DNA of 64,000 bases, from positions 372,001-436,000 of the forward strand of contig NZ_JBHSDY010000005.1 of the NCBI RefSeq assembly GCF_042651965.1, given 5' to 3'. Of this stretch, positions 8,611 through 17,000 are shown piece by piece. Below the pieces are notes generated by a model that was given only the letters and a program-made list of their open reading frames with translations, ran no database searches and had not been told where the DNA came from. The translations under genes were made by a program, and so were the position numbers. The number at the start of each line of letters is the position of its first letter. Positions within the stretch are counted from its first letter, which is position 1. Source of the stretch: Castellaniella hirudinis (GTDB taxonomy: Bacteria > Pseudomonadota > Gammaproteobacteria > Burkholderiales > Burkholderiaceae_B).

Positions 8611-9474
8611 ATGACGCATCGCGCCGTCACCCGCATTCTGCCCGCCCAGCCTGCCGAAGACGGCGCGGGCGTGCGCCTGCTGCGCGCCCTGGGGCACCAG
8701 CGGCAGTTCCGCATGGACCCCTTTCTGATGCTGGACGCGTTCTCGTCCGACAATCCCGACGATTACATCGCCGGCTTTCCGCCGCATCCGCACCGCGGCT
8801 TCGAGACCGTGACCTACATCGTCGACGGCCACATGCGCCACCGCGACCATTTGGGTAACGAAGGCGACCTGAAGGCCGGCGGCGTGCAGTGGATGACCGC
8901 CGGGCGCGGCATCATCCACGAAGAAATGCCGCAGCAGGAAAACGGCCTGCTGCGCGGCTTCCAGATCTGGCTGAACCTGCCGGCGGCCGACAAGATGCAG
9001 CCCGCGCATTACCGCGACATCCCGGCCGGCTCGCTGGCCGTGGCCGGATTGCCCGAGGGCGGTTTCATCAAGCTGATCGCCGGCACCATCCCCTGGGCGA
9101 CCTGTCCGCTGCAGGGGCCGGGGCAGGCGAATCCCGCCACCCAACCCTTGATCGCCGACATTCGCGTCATGGCGGGGCAAGCCGTGGACATTCCGGTCCC
9201 GGCTACGCACCAGGTGCTGGTGTACGTGTTCGAGGGCCGGCTGGACGCCGAAGGGCAGGCCGTCGAGGCCGGGCATACGGTCTGGTTCGGCGCGCAGGGC
9301 GACACCCTGCATCTGGCGCCGACGCCGGACGGCGCCGATGGTGTGCGGGTGCTGCTGCTGGCCGGCAAGCCCCTGAACGAGCCTGTCGTCCAGTATGGTC
9401 CTTTCGTCATGAACACGACCGAAGAAATCGAGCAGGCCATGCGCGATTACCGGGACGGGGTGCTGGCGCAGTAA
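8611..9474 (+). CDS. Pirin-family bicupin protein
   Basis: This 287-residue two-domain cupin begins after a strong AAGGAG ribosome binding site. The N-terminal cupin keeps all four pirin iron ligands: H59 and H61 (HPHRGFET), H103 and E105 (GIIHEE). Pirins are Fe(II) proteins; bacterial members include quercetin dioxygenases and regulators of pyruvate metabolism, and the actual role here is unknown. It lies 50 bp after lipA and may be co-transcribed with it. Confidence 0.93.
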   Translation: MTHRAVTRILPAQPAEDGAGVRLLRALGHQRQFRMDPFLMLDAFSSDNPDDYIAGFPPHPHRGFETVTYIVDGHMRHRDHLGNEGDLKAGGVQWMTAGRGIIHEEMPQQENGLLRGFQIWLNLPAADKMQPAHYRDIPAGSLAVAGLPEGGFIKLIAGTIPWATCPLQGPGQANPATQPLIADIRVMAGQAVDIPVPATHQVLVYVFEGRLDAEGQAVEAGHTVWFGAQGDTLHLAPTPDGADGVRVLLLAGKPLNEPVVQYGPFVMNTTEEIEQAMRDYRDGVLAQ

Positions 9475-9479
9475 CCCAT

Positions 9480-9516
9480 AAAAAAACGCGGCAGCGCAGG
9501 GTGTGCGCGTGCCGCG
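9480..9516 (-). terminator. Rho-independent terminator for the small exported protein gene
   Basis: Read on the minus strand, a GC-rich hairpin with outer arms CGCGGCA/TGCCGCG (9510-9516 and 9487-9493) and inner arms GCGCA/TGCGC is followed by seven T. It lies just after the minus-strand gene 9545-9859 and 6 bases past the pirin stop, so it closes the minus-strand unit. Confidence 0.75.
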
Positions 9517-9544
9517 TCGTCCGGAAGCGGATCGGGGTTAGGGC

Positions 9545-9859
9545 TTAATCGTCCCAGCCGTGGCCTCTGCGGTGCTTCATGTATTTCTTCCACTGTTTGC
9601 GCTGGTGACGCTCGTAGCGTTCCCGGTCCTTCCAGCCTTGGCGGTAATAGCCGGGACCGGGGCCATAAACGGGTTCAGGTACCACGACGACGCGCGGGCG
9701 GTAGTAGGGGGGCGGCGGAGGAGGATAGTAGGCAGGCCCGCCCCAGACGACGCCGGGAATGCCGATGGAAATGCCGACGTCCACGTCGCCCGCATGGGCA
9801 GCCGGTCCCGCCATCAATACGCCGGCGAGCAGGCCTGCCGCAACGATGCTTTTTTTCAT
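9545..9859 (-). CDS. Small exported proline/tyrosine-rich protein (PXPV-repeat-like)
   Basis: This 104-residue precursor starts MKKSIVAAGLLAGVLMAGPA with signal peptidase I site AHA-GD. The mature part has a run of prolines and tyrosines (YYPPPPPPYYRPR), valine-proline repeats (VVVVPEPVYGPGPGYY), and a basic tail rich in R/K/H. It resembles small periplasmic PXPV/PxYY-repeat proteins of betaproteobacteria, with no known function. I chose ATG 9859 because the signal peptide begins there; an upstream in-frame ATG at 9889 adds ten polar residues. A terminator follows at 9480-9516. Confidence 0.75.
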   Translation of the reverse strand: MKKSIVAAGLLAGVLMAGPAAHAGDVDVGISIGIPGVVWGGPAYYPPPPPPYYRPRVVVVPEPVYGPGPGYYRQGWKDRERYERHQRKQWKKYMKHRRGHGWDD

Positions 9860-10085
9860 ATGACTGTCCTGTGGATCGAGGGACCCCATTGTGGCCCGTG
9901 CGGGCGGCCGGATTGTGAATACTCCGGGGACAGACGCTTCAAAAAGCTACGAGCAAGCGGGTTTTATTGCACGGTAGGAACAACTACACACGTTTGTTGC
10001 CCAACTCGTGCGAGATAGGTACGGGTGCGCCGGGCCGGATGTGTCGAAAAGACCACGTTATCGGCCGGCGCTTCCCTACACGCGC

Positions 10086-10757
10086 CTACGCGCGCGCGTC
10101 GGCGAAAAACGCCAGCGTCCGCTCCCAGGCCAGCGCCGCCGAGGCCGGGTGATGGGCGGCCGTGCCTTCGCGTCCGAATGCGTGGCCCGCTTCCGGATAG
10201 ACGTGGATCGGCAGGCCGGGTTGCGCGGCCTGGATGATCTGAATGTCCGCCATCGGGATCGAACTGTCCTGCCCGCCGAAGTGCATCTGCACCGGGATGC
10301 GGGGCGTGTCGTGACAATGGCGCGCAATACCCCCGCCGTACCAGCAGGACGCGGCGGCGAAGGTGTCGCTCAGGCAGGCGGCGCGCCAGGACAGATAGCC
10401 GCCCCAGCAGTAGCCAGTCACCAGACGAGCGGTCTGGCCGTTGAGCGCGGCGGCGGCCGCCTCGATGTCCAGCAGGGCGCCCTCGTCGCTGATCGCCTTG
10501 CGCAGGGCCAGGCCCTGGTCGCGGCCCATGGGGTCGTAGCCCAGTTGCAGGCCGGGTTCGCCGTCATCCGCACGGTCGAACAGGGACGGGCAGATCACCC
10601 GGTAGCCTTGTGCCGCGAAGCGGTCCGCCATCTGGCGGATGTGGGCATTGATGCCGAAGATTTCCGGCAGCACGACGATGCCGGTCCGGGCGTCTTCGGG
10701 GCCGCACAGATAGGCGGTGAACGGATGGCCGTCGGAGGCGGTGAGGGTAATGTCCAT
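10086..10757 (-). CDS. Dienelactone hydrolase family protein
   Basis: This 223-residue alpha/beta hydrolase has the DLH triad: Cys117 in GYCWGG, Asp164 in GGQDSS and His192 in EAGHAFG, plus the glutamate of PEIFG at 32 that gates the cysteine. DLH enzymes hydrolyse dienelactones in chlorocatechol breakdown, but many homologues act on other esters, so the substrate is open. ATG 10757 follows AAGGAGC at the right spacing; the much longer upstream frame is not coding. mtfA begins just upstream on the same strand, 17 bp away, so the two are probably one transcript. Confidence 0.92.
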   Translation of the reverse strand: MDITLTASDGHPFTAYLCGPEDARTGIVVLPEIFGINAHIRQMADRFAAQGYRVICPSLFDRADDGEPGLQLGYDPMGRDQGLALRKAISDEGALLDIEAAAAALNGQTARLVTGYCWGGYLSWRAACLSDTFAAASCWYGGGIARHCHDTPRIPVQMHFGGQDSSIPMADIQIIQAAQPGLPIHVYPEAGHAFGREGTAAHHPASAALAWERTLAFFADARA

Positions 10758-10774
10758 GTTCGGGCTCCTTATCA

Positions 10775-11641
10775 TCAGGGGCGGACGGGTTGCTGGAGGC
10801 CGGCGGCTTCCAGGCGGCGCAGAGGATCCTGTCGATAGTACTGCACAAGCAACTGGTACCAGTCCGGCCAGGCCGCCGCCATCGCCCAGGGCTCGATGAA
10901 GAAGCTTTCCGAACTGACGGCGAAGAATTCCGCCGGATCCTGCGCCGCGTAGGGATCCAGCGGCAGTTCCGCGTACCACCCGGCGGCTTCGTCGGATTCC
11001 GGGTCCACGTCGGGCGGGATGAGCGCATCGACCTCGTCCACCCAAGCACTGAAATCGTCAAAGGTCCGGTCCAGCACCTCGCGCCAGTGGCGCGGGCTCA
11101 GGTCCCGGTGCGCGCGCAGCCCCGGGATGCCGTCCGCACCGCCGTCGCGCTGATCGAGCTTGTGGGCGAATTCGTGGATCACCACGTTGGCCTGCGCGCC
11201 CGCCCCGGCGCGCGCGTCTTCCCAGGACAGGATCACCGGGCCGCCTTCCCAGGACTCGCCGGACGTTTCCTGCTCGTATTCGTGGACCACGCCCGCCTCG
11301 TCGGTCTCGGCGCGCTGCACCAGGAAACCGCCCGGGTAGACCACGATCTGCGTCCAGCCCCGGTACAGCGACGTGTCCAGCCCCAGGACCGGCAGCGCCG
11401 CCTGCACCGCGATCGCGCGGCGCATGTCCGGCGTCACCCGCAGGCCGTGGGCGCCGTGGAAGGATTTGTTGGCCAGAATCCAGGCCGTGTGCCGGCGCAG
11501 GGTTTCGGTTTCCTGCGCGTCCAGCCCCAGCAGGAAGGGGTGCTGCGCCAATAGAGGCGGCCAGACCCGCGCATCCAGCGCGTCCAGCGCCTGGTCCAGT
11601 TCCCGGTCCCGGGCGTCGCGGCCCGTCAGCCAGCGCAGCAT
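10775..11641 (-). CDS. mtfA: MtfA-family zinc peptidase (M90)
   Basis: This 288-residue cytosolic metallopeptidase has the motif HEFAH at 156-160 (VVIHEFAHKLDQRDG) and a downstream EFFAVSSESFF stretch that supplies the third ligand. MtfA binds and inactivates the repressor Mlc in enterobacteria; in betaproteobacteria the role is unproven. I chose ATG 11641 because MLRWLTGRDARDRELDQAL is the family-like N-terminus; an open frame runs to 11755 across the ssrA promoter and is not credible. It precedes the dienelactone hydrolase gene by 17 bp. Confidence 0.88.
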   Translation of the reverse strand: MLRWLTGRDARDRELDQALDALDARVWPPLLAQHPFLLGLDAQETETLRRHTAWILANKSFHGAHGLRVTPDMRRAIAVQAALPVLGLDTSLYRGWTQIVVYPGGFLVQRAETDEAGVVHEYEQETSGESWEGGPVILSWEDARAGAGAQANVVIHEFAHKLDQRDGGADGIPGLRAHRDLSPRHWREVLDRTFDDFSAWVDEVDALIPPDVDPESDEAAGWYAELPLDPYAAQDPAEFFAVSSESFFIEPWAMAAAWPDWYQLLVQYYRQDPLRRLEAAGLQQPVRP

Positions 11642-11727
11642 GGCAGGATCCTGGATGGCGCAGCCGGCGGTGCGGCGCGCATGTGGTTGCGAGTGTGGCG
11701 TAGCGTCCTCATGGCCCCCGATTGTAA

Positions 11728-11756
11728 TTTCATTATCTGAAAAATGCCGGTACAAT
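11728..11756 (+). promoter_or_regulatory. Candidate ssrA promoter
   Basis: TACAAT (11751-11756) is a good -10 hexamer 11 bases before the first tmRNA base at 11767. TTTCAT (11728-11733), 17 bp upstream, is a weak -35. The region is otherwise AT-rich compared with its surroundings. Confidence 0.5.
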
Positions 11757-11766
11757 AGAGGGTCCT

Positions 11767-12131
11767 GGGGTCGATTTGGCTTCGACGTGGGTCACAAAAC
11801 AGGATAGTGCATACCGAGCACCAGTACGCTCGTAAATCCACTGGAAAACTACAAACGCCAACGACGAGCGTTTCGCTCTGGCCGCTTAAGCGGTGAGCCG
11901 CTGCACCGACTGGTCCCTGGGTCGGGTGGGGTCAAACCCACAGCAGCGTCATCTACAGGGAATCGGATTCGACCAGGTCACTGGGTCGGCTCTTAAATCA
12001 GTGTGAATCGCCAAGGAAGGGCCTGTCGTCCGGCATGATCCGAGGTTAAAACTTAAAGTAGGCCGACTAAGTATGTAGAGCTACTTGCGGAGGGCTTGCG
12101 GACGGGGGTTCAATTCCCCCCGACTCCACCA
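11767..12131 (+). ncRNA. ssrA: Transfer-messenger RNA (tmRNA)
   Basis: The 5' end GGGGTCGATTTGGCTTCGAC and the 3' end with T-arm GTTCAATTCC, acceptor strand GACTCCA and encoded CCA (12129-12131) form the alanyl-tRNA-like domain of a one-piece tmRNA. The tag reading frame starts near 11858 (gcc aac gac gag cgt ttc) and ends gct taa, giving ANDERFALAA, the tag type of Bordetella relatives. tmRNA frees stalled ribosomes and marks the partial protein for proteolysis. The gene is intact, but its terminator hairpin is split by the 10-kb element that follows. Confidence 0.97.
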
Positions 12132-12139
12132 GTCACCTG

Positions 12140-12159
12140 AAACCCTCTGGTTTATCCAG
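12140..12159 (+). terminator. Left half of the ssrA terminator, split by insertion
   Basis: AAACCCTCTGG (12140-12150) is the 5' arm, TTTAT the loop, and the bases to 12159 carry one copy of the target duplication ATCCAG (12154-12159). The 3' arm CCAGAGGGTTT and T tract are 10 kb away at 22169-22186. Joining 12159 to 22173 restores a perfect 11-bp hairpin with a U-rich tail. Confidence 0.85.
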
Positions 12160-12231
12160 TGTGGAGTTAAGCATAAGTTGGCACTATTGCCACCTTATGC
12201 TTTATTTCACGAAGTGCCACATTATGCTTTA
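12160..12231. repeat. Left end of the element: terminal inverted repeat and three 18-bp motifs
   Basis: Motif L1, TTAAGCATAAGTTGGCAC (12167-12184), lies within the terminal repeat. L2 (12188-12204, TGCCACCTTATGCTTTA) and L3 (12214-12231, GTGCCACATTATGCTTTA) are in the opposite orientation. They match the four motifs at the right end and look like binding sites for a transposase. Confidence 0.8.
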
Positions 12232-12267
12232 TCAAAAAAATGTGGTAGGAAATCTAGGGGTTTTTCA

Positions 12268-12300
12268 AAAGGCACTTCCGTTTGGGAGTGCCTTTTTTTC
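12268..12300 (+). terminator. Intrinsic terminator just inside the element's left end
   Basis: AAAGGCACTTCC (12268-12279) pairs with GGGAGTGCCTTT (12284-12295), and seven T follow. It points in the direction of ssrA transcription, so it can replace the ssrA terminator broken by the insertion and shield the cargo. Confidence 0.85.
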
Positions 12301-12374
12301 TTTAGTCGGCGGCTTCAATTAAAGGCTTGCTTCAAGTATGCTATGCCTTCATGTAACCAAGAGAAACGGGTGTG

Positions 12375-12758
12375 ATGGATAACAGTCTGAAGAGAGTGGC
12401 TAGATGCGTCTGCATCACACGTCTGATTTTCGGAGGCGTCTTGGCGGTTTCACTCAACCTATCCCTGTCTGCGTGCGGCAAAAAGGAGAGACCACCTCCT
12501 CCTGAGACCGAAGCCGAAATGTATCCCGGAGACTGGAAAGATGCAGTTGCGCCTGACTTGAGCATTGCCCTAGCGCACAACAAAATAACTGGCTGTGGGC
12601 AGTTCGAGCACAGGAGAGCCCGAGGAGGTGATGAGTATCTTGTTGCTTGTACCCGAGATGGGGAGCGGTGGACTGGCTATATTGTCTTCCCTCGCATTAA
12701 CAAGGTGGTAGGCCCCATCAAGCTTGAGTCTCCACCACGGCGCATGTCAGAACGATAA
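12375..12758 (+). CDS. Small lipoprotein of unknown function
   Basis: This protein of about 127 residues has a basic N-terminus, a hydrophobic stretch and the lipobox LSLSAC-GKKE near residue 34, so it is probably a lipoprotein processed by signal peptidase II. The mature part is small, with two further cysteines (TGCGQFEH and VACTRDGERW) about 28 residues apart that could form a disulfide. I do not recognise a family. A GTG lies directly before the ATG at 12375. It is the first cargo gene, after the terminator at 12268-12300. Confidence 0.6.
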   Translation: MDNSLKRVARCVCITRLIFGGVLAVSLNLSLSACGKKERPPPPETEAEMYPGDWKDAVAPDLSIALAHNKITGCGQFEHRRARGGDEYLVACTRDGERWTGYIVFPRINKVVGPIKLESPPRRMSER

Positions 12759-12810
12759 GCTGCTCAGATCCTTGGTCTAGTGCCTTTAGTATTGATCCAG
12801 CTCAGCAGCT

Positions 12811-13523
12811 TCAGGAGATTTTGCAAATTTCATACTTACGTTCGAAGTAGAAAGTCCCCGTATTTGACGCTATAAGCTTTCCGCGCCGGAATCCTGGCGG
12901 CAGTCCATCAGTGCTTCCCTCCGGCACGGGGTTGGAATAGGTATAACCAGCGATCGCAACACCGCCTTGGTTAGGTCCCAACCAACCGGATGTACCGGTT
13001 ATAGAACCAGATTGATTGGGAGAATACATATCCCAAACAAGATAGGCTGTTGGTACGCCAGAGACAAAGCTATATCGACACTCCCCAGGCAGCAGTGCGG
13101 AAAAACTCACATCAATTGCTCTACTCCGTCCACCACCTATACTGCGAATAGTCGCAGTTCCCGCAACGGCGCCCGCTTGCAACACCGCGTTCGCTTTCCC
13201 TTCCTCATTTGTCACTCCATCCTGAGAAACTAGTACCCCCAAGCTAGTAGTCCATGCCGCCGGAATCCCAACTCCGACAGGATGTCCATCCCGGCCCGTG
13301 ACCGTCGAGGTGATTATGGTCGTTGAAGAGCCATCCGCCACGATGGAGTCAACCGACGCAGATAGGTCGACCTGATACACTTGGCTTGGCATCTCTGCAT
13401 GCGCCTTCGCCACCAGCAGCACTGCGAAGTAGGTATCTGCGTGCGAGACGCCGGTGGTCAGCGCAGCCGCACAAGCGAGGGTTGTAGCGGCAAGGCGGAG
13501 GGAAACTGAGGGGGGGTGCGCAT
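12811..13523 (-). pseudogene. Exported Ig-like (invasin/Big_1-type) protein, frameshifted at a C7 tract
   Basis: The open frame down to 12811 encodes a beta-rich Ig-like domain (VDSIVADGSSTTIITSTVTGRDG, then GTATIRSIGGG) like bacterial Big_1/invasin repeats, followed by an unassigned C-terminal region with CRYSF and CKIS cysteines. The frame lacks a usable ATG: upstream it runs only to a TTG at 13605 inside another gene. ATG 13523 is in the other frame, and adding one C to the seven-C tract (13510-13516) would give MRTPPSVSLRLAATTLACAA, a perfect signal peptide start ending at VSHA-D. The gene is therefore out of frame as sequenced, by phase variation, mutation or sequencing error. Confidence 0.65.
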
Positions 13524-13805
13524 GACGAGAAAGGGCTCCAAAAAAAGATCTATTTCTCGTATAGCATGTCGTGACGTTTGAAAGCCTTCGCGGTAATGGC
13601 GCCAATAGTCCGGATTATGCATTGCCCAGGTCTGTTGGGCTGCTTGCTGATTGATGCGGTAGTCGAGGTCATAGTGCAGCTTGTCCTTCTGCCACTGGCG
13701 TTTTCTGGCCTGTTGGCAGGATTGCGCGTTACAGTATGTTTGATTTGGGTTCTGAGGGCGCAAGATGAAGGTCATGCCGCAGTGCATACAGCGTTTGGTT
13801 ATCAT
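13458..13805 (-). pseudogene. Zinc-ribbon protein with truncated 3' end
   Basis: The first 72 residues carry a zinc ribbon, CMHCG...YCNAQSCQQAR, followed by WQKDKLHYDLDYRINQQAAQQ and NPDYWRHYR, a widespread small bacterial protein family that I know only as uncharacterised. After HYREGF the frame runs into sequence that belongs to the neighbouring exported protein gene in another frame, so the natural C-terminus is missing. I infer a deletion junction near 13580. Confidence 0.5.
13510..13516 (-). repeat. C7 homopolymer, possible phase-variation tract
   Basis: Seven consecutive C (minus strand) lie three codons after the ATG at 13523. One more C would join that ATG in frame with the signal peptide and the Ig-like protein. 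Confidence 0.5.
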
Positions 13806-14067
13806 CCCCGTTTCCCCATGTCAAACCGAACATAGGTAGTGTGTATGTGTGAGTGCCCGCGTGTTGGCGATGGTGTGCCGATCAGCCCGTTTCTGCTGAG
13901 TGGTTGAGATGGAGAGCAGAGGCTCATGGGTAAGGTTTCCAAGACGCGTTAGGTATTGAGAAGATTTGGTGATTTCTGAGCGATATTGCTTCGTGTAAAA
14001 AATAATAGTAGCTCTCTGGTATACCGATTCCGTGGCACCAGAATGAGCATCGAGCGGAGAATGAAAT

Positions 14068-17000
14068 TTGAGATTCCTAGCCGACGGACCATCGATTCCA
14101 GATGACCTTCTCCTCGCTCGAGATCAGGGCCGTGTGATTTTCTTCTGTGGGGCTGGTGTATCTCGAGCACGAGCAAAACTACCCGATTTCTTTGGTTTAG
14201 CTCGTTCTGTAGTTTCTAAACTAGGTGTTGGAAAAGACAGTCCAGCCAACAAACTTATTCAAGAGTCTCAAGAGCTTGATCGGCGTATTGGTGTGCCTGG
14301 TGTGATATCCGCCGACCGAGTGTTCGGCTTTTTGGAAAGAGACTTTTCCTCTAGAGACATTGAAGAGGCGGTTGCATCCGCATTGAAGCCTCCTGCGAAG
14401 TGTGATCTCACTGCCCATAGGATTTTGCTTGACTTGGCAACCACCCCGGAGGGGACGGTTCAGTTGGTTACTACAAACTTCGACCGATTGTTTGATGATT
14501 GCCAGCCTCAATTGCGAGCGTGGCAGCCTCCGATGCTGCCGGATCCCGTGCGATCAAATGAGATAAATGGGGTGGTGTATCTCCACGGGCGATCAAATTC
14601 AGACTACACAGGCTCCGATGGTGATGGCTTTATTCTGTCGAGTTCAGCATTCGGTCGTGCATATCTAGCGGATGGATGGGGAACAACCTTCATCCGTGAA
14701 ATACTTGAAAAATACATCGTCGTTTTTGTCGGCTATACGGCAGACGATCCACCAGTTCAGTATCTCCTGGAGGCTTTGCAGAAATCATCAAGGGGCATTG
14801 GGAATATCTATGCCTTTCAATCTGGTGATCATGACGATGCTGATGCGAGATGGCGACATAAGGGAGTCAGGGCCATCTCATATAGTCCGGAGAATGATCA
14901 TGCAGTGTTATGGGAATCTCTTGCCGCATGGGCTGTGCGTGCACGTGATCCTGATGCTTGGTATGCAAAGGTTATTGAGGCTTCAAAAAAGGGGCCGGCT
15001 GATCTACAGCCTCATGAGCGAGGTCAGGTAGCACATATCATCTCAACCTATGAGGGGGTAAAGAAATTCTCCTCGGGAGAGACTATGCCGCCAGCAGAAT
15101 GGCTTTGTGTTTTCGATAAAAATCGTCGATTTGCGAAGCCAGGTAATACAGGTAGGTTTGGCCGGAAAGGATTCTATGTTGATCCATTTGATTTGTATGG
15201 TCTAGATTTCGATACCCCGCCAGCTAAAAATGATCCCGAGGATCATTATGCAAAACGCGAAGTGCCCTCTGATGCATGGGATGCTTTTGAGATTAATCGC
15301 CTGGATAAATCGCCAGTTCAGGATGATAATCTTGCTGCATTTCGCGGGTACTGGGCAAGTCGGTCACCGCTACTTCTTCCTCGAATAGCTCAGCTTGGAG
15401 TATGGCTTGCAAAGGTCTGTGACCAGCCTGCCGCTGTGTGGTGGGCGGCTCACCAGTCATCACTGCATCAGATTATCAAAGATCGTATTTCATGGGAGTT
15501 AGAACACAGCAATCAACCAATTTCTTACGAGATTCGCAAAGCTTGGCGATCTCTTTTCGAGTCTTGGTCGTATGTGGGTGATTTCCATAGGGATTGGCAT
15601 ACGCTGCAGGCTATCGTCAAGAAGGATGGTTGGAGTAGTACCGTTGCTCGATTTTTTGGAGAGATTATCCGGCCAAGGTTTTATGCGAAGCCTGATTTCT
15701 GGAGTGGCCAAAAACCGCCTGATTTAGTGGCTGAAGATGTGCATGATAGTTGTTTGATGCGCTTGGATGTCAAGTATCCGGAAATTAATAGGAAAATTAC
15801 AGTTCCTGCCGAATGGTGCTTGGCTGTCGTTAAAGAGTTCCGAAGGAGCCTTGAGGTTGCAGTAGCACTGGAGCATGAGATTGGCGGCTATGGCCTTAGA
15901 AATATAAGTCCGATAAATCAGGATGATGTTGAAGATTCCAGCTATGGCCAAAGTCACGGTTTGTCTGGTGTGGTTATGAGGTTTACAGAGCTTTTTTCTC
16001 AGCTAACTAAAATAAACAAGATTGCTGCAAGGAGGGAGTTTCTGGCCTGGCCTCAGGATGACGATACTGTTTTTGCACGGCTAAGAATATGGGCATCTGG
16101 CAATAGAAGTATTGTGTCTGATGATGATTTTTCGGAGTTTATAGTATCTTTAAGTAAGGTTTCATTTTGGGATGGCCATCATCAGAGAGATTTGCTTTTA
16201 GTTATCTCGCAAAGATGGAATAATCTAAAAATGGAATATCGAGTTTCAATAGAAGAAAAAATATTAGCTGGGCCAGATAGATGGTTGCGAGAAAAGGTTG
16301 CCGAATTCAAAAAGAGGCGAGCTTGGGTTGCTTTGGGTCGTATGTATTGGCTCCAGAATTCAGGTTGTCGCATTTCTGCTTCAGCACGAAAAAAAATTAA
16401 GCTTCTACGTGCGATAGTCCCTGATTGGAAAGAGGAGTATGGCTTAAAAGCTGCTGAGTCTCTGGAAAGTCGGGGGGGCTGGGTTAGGAAAGATACCACC
16501 CATGATGAGTTGGCCAACACATCGCTTTCCTGCCTGTTGCAGAGAGCACAAGACTTAAGCGGTCGATCGGAGGACTTTCTCGTGGAGAAAGATCCTTTTG
16601 CTGGTCTTGCTGCTCAGCGCCCTATACGTGCCTTTTCCGCACTGACGTATTCTGCGAAACGTGGGGATTTTCCCGAGTGGGCGTGGCAGCGCTTTCTTAG
16701 TTCTGAGGCGAGAAAAAACGATAAAAGGAAGCTGATTGTATTGATTGCTGAACGATTGGCTAGCTATTCGAATAAAAAGGTTTCGATAGTTATTCGTCCT
16801 GCTGCTGACTGGCTTCGAGATGTCAGTAAAGCTTTAAGTACGGAGTGCCCTTCTGTTTTCGATCGTATCTTTACAAAATTGATTGACGTGCTTCGTGAAT
16901 CACCGAGCGAAGGGGGCTCTGGAATTGTGCGTGGATCCGATGGTCCAGATTGGACGATGGAAGCGATTAACTCACCTACGGGCAGAATGGCAGAAGCTCT

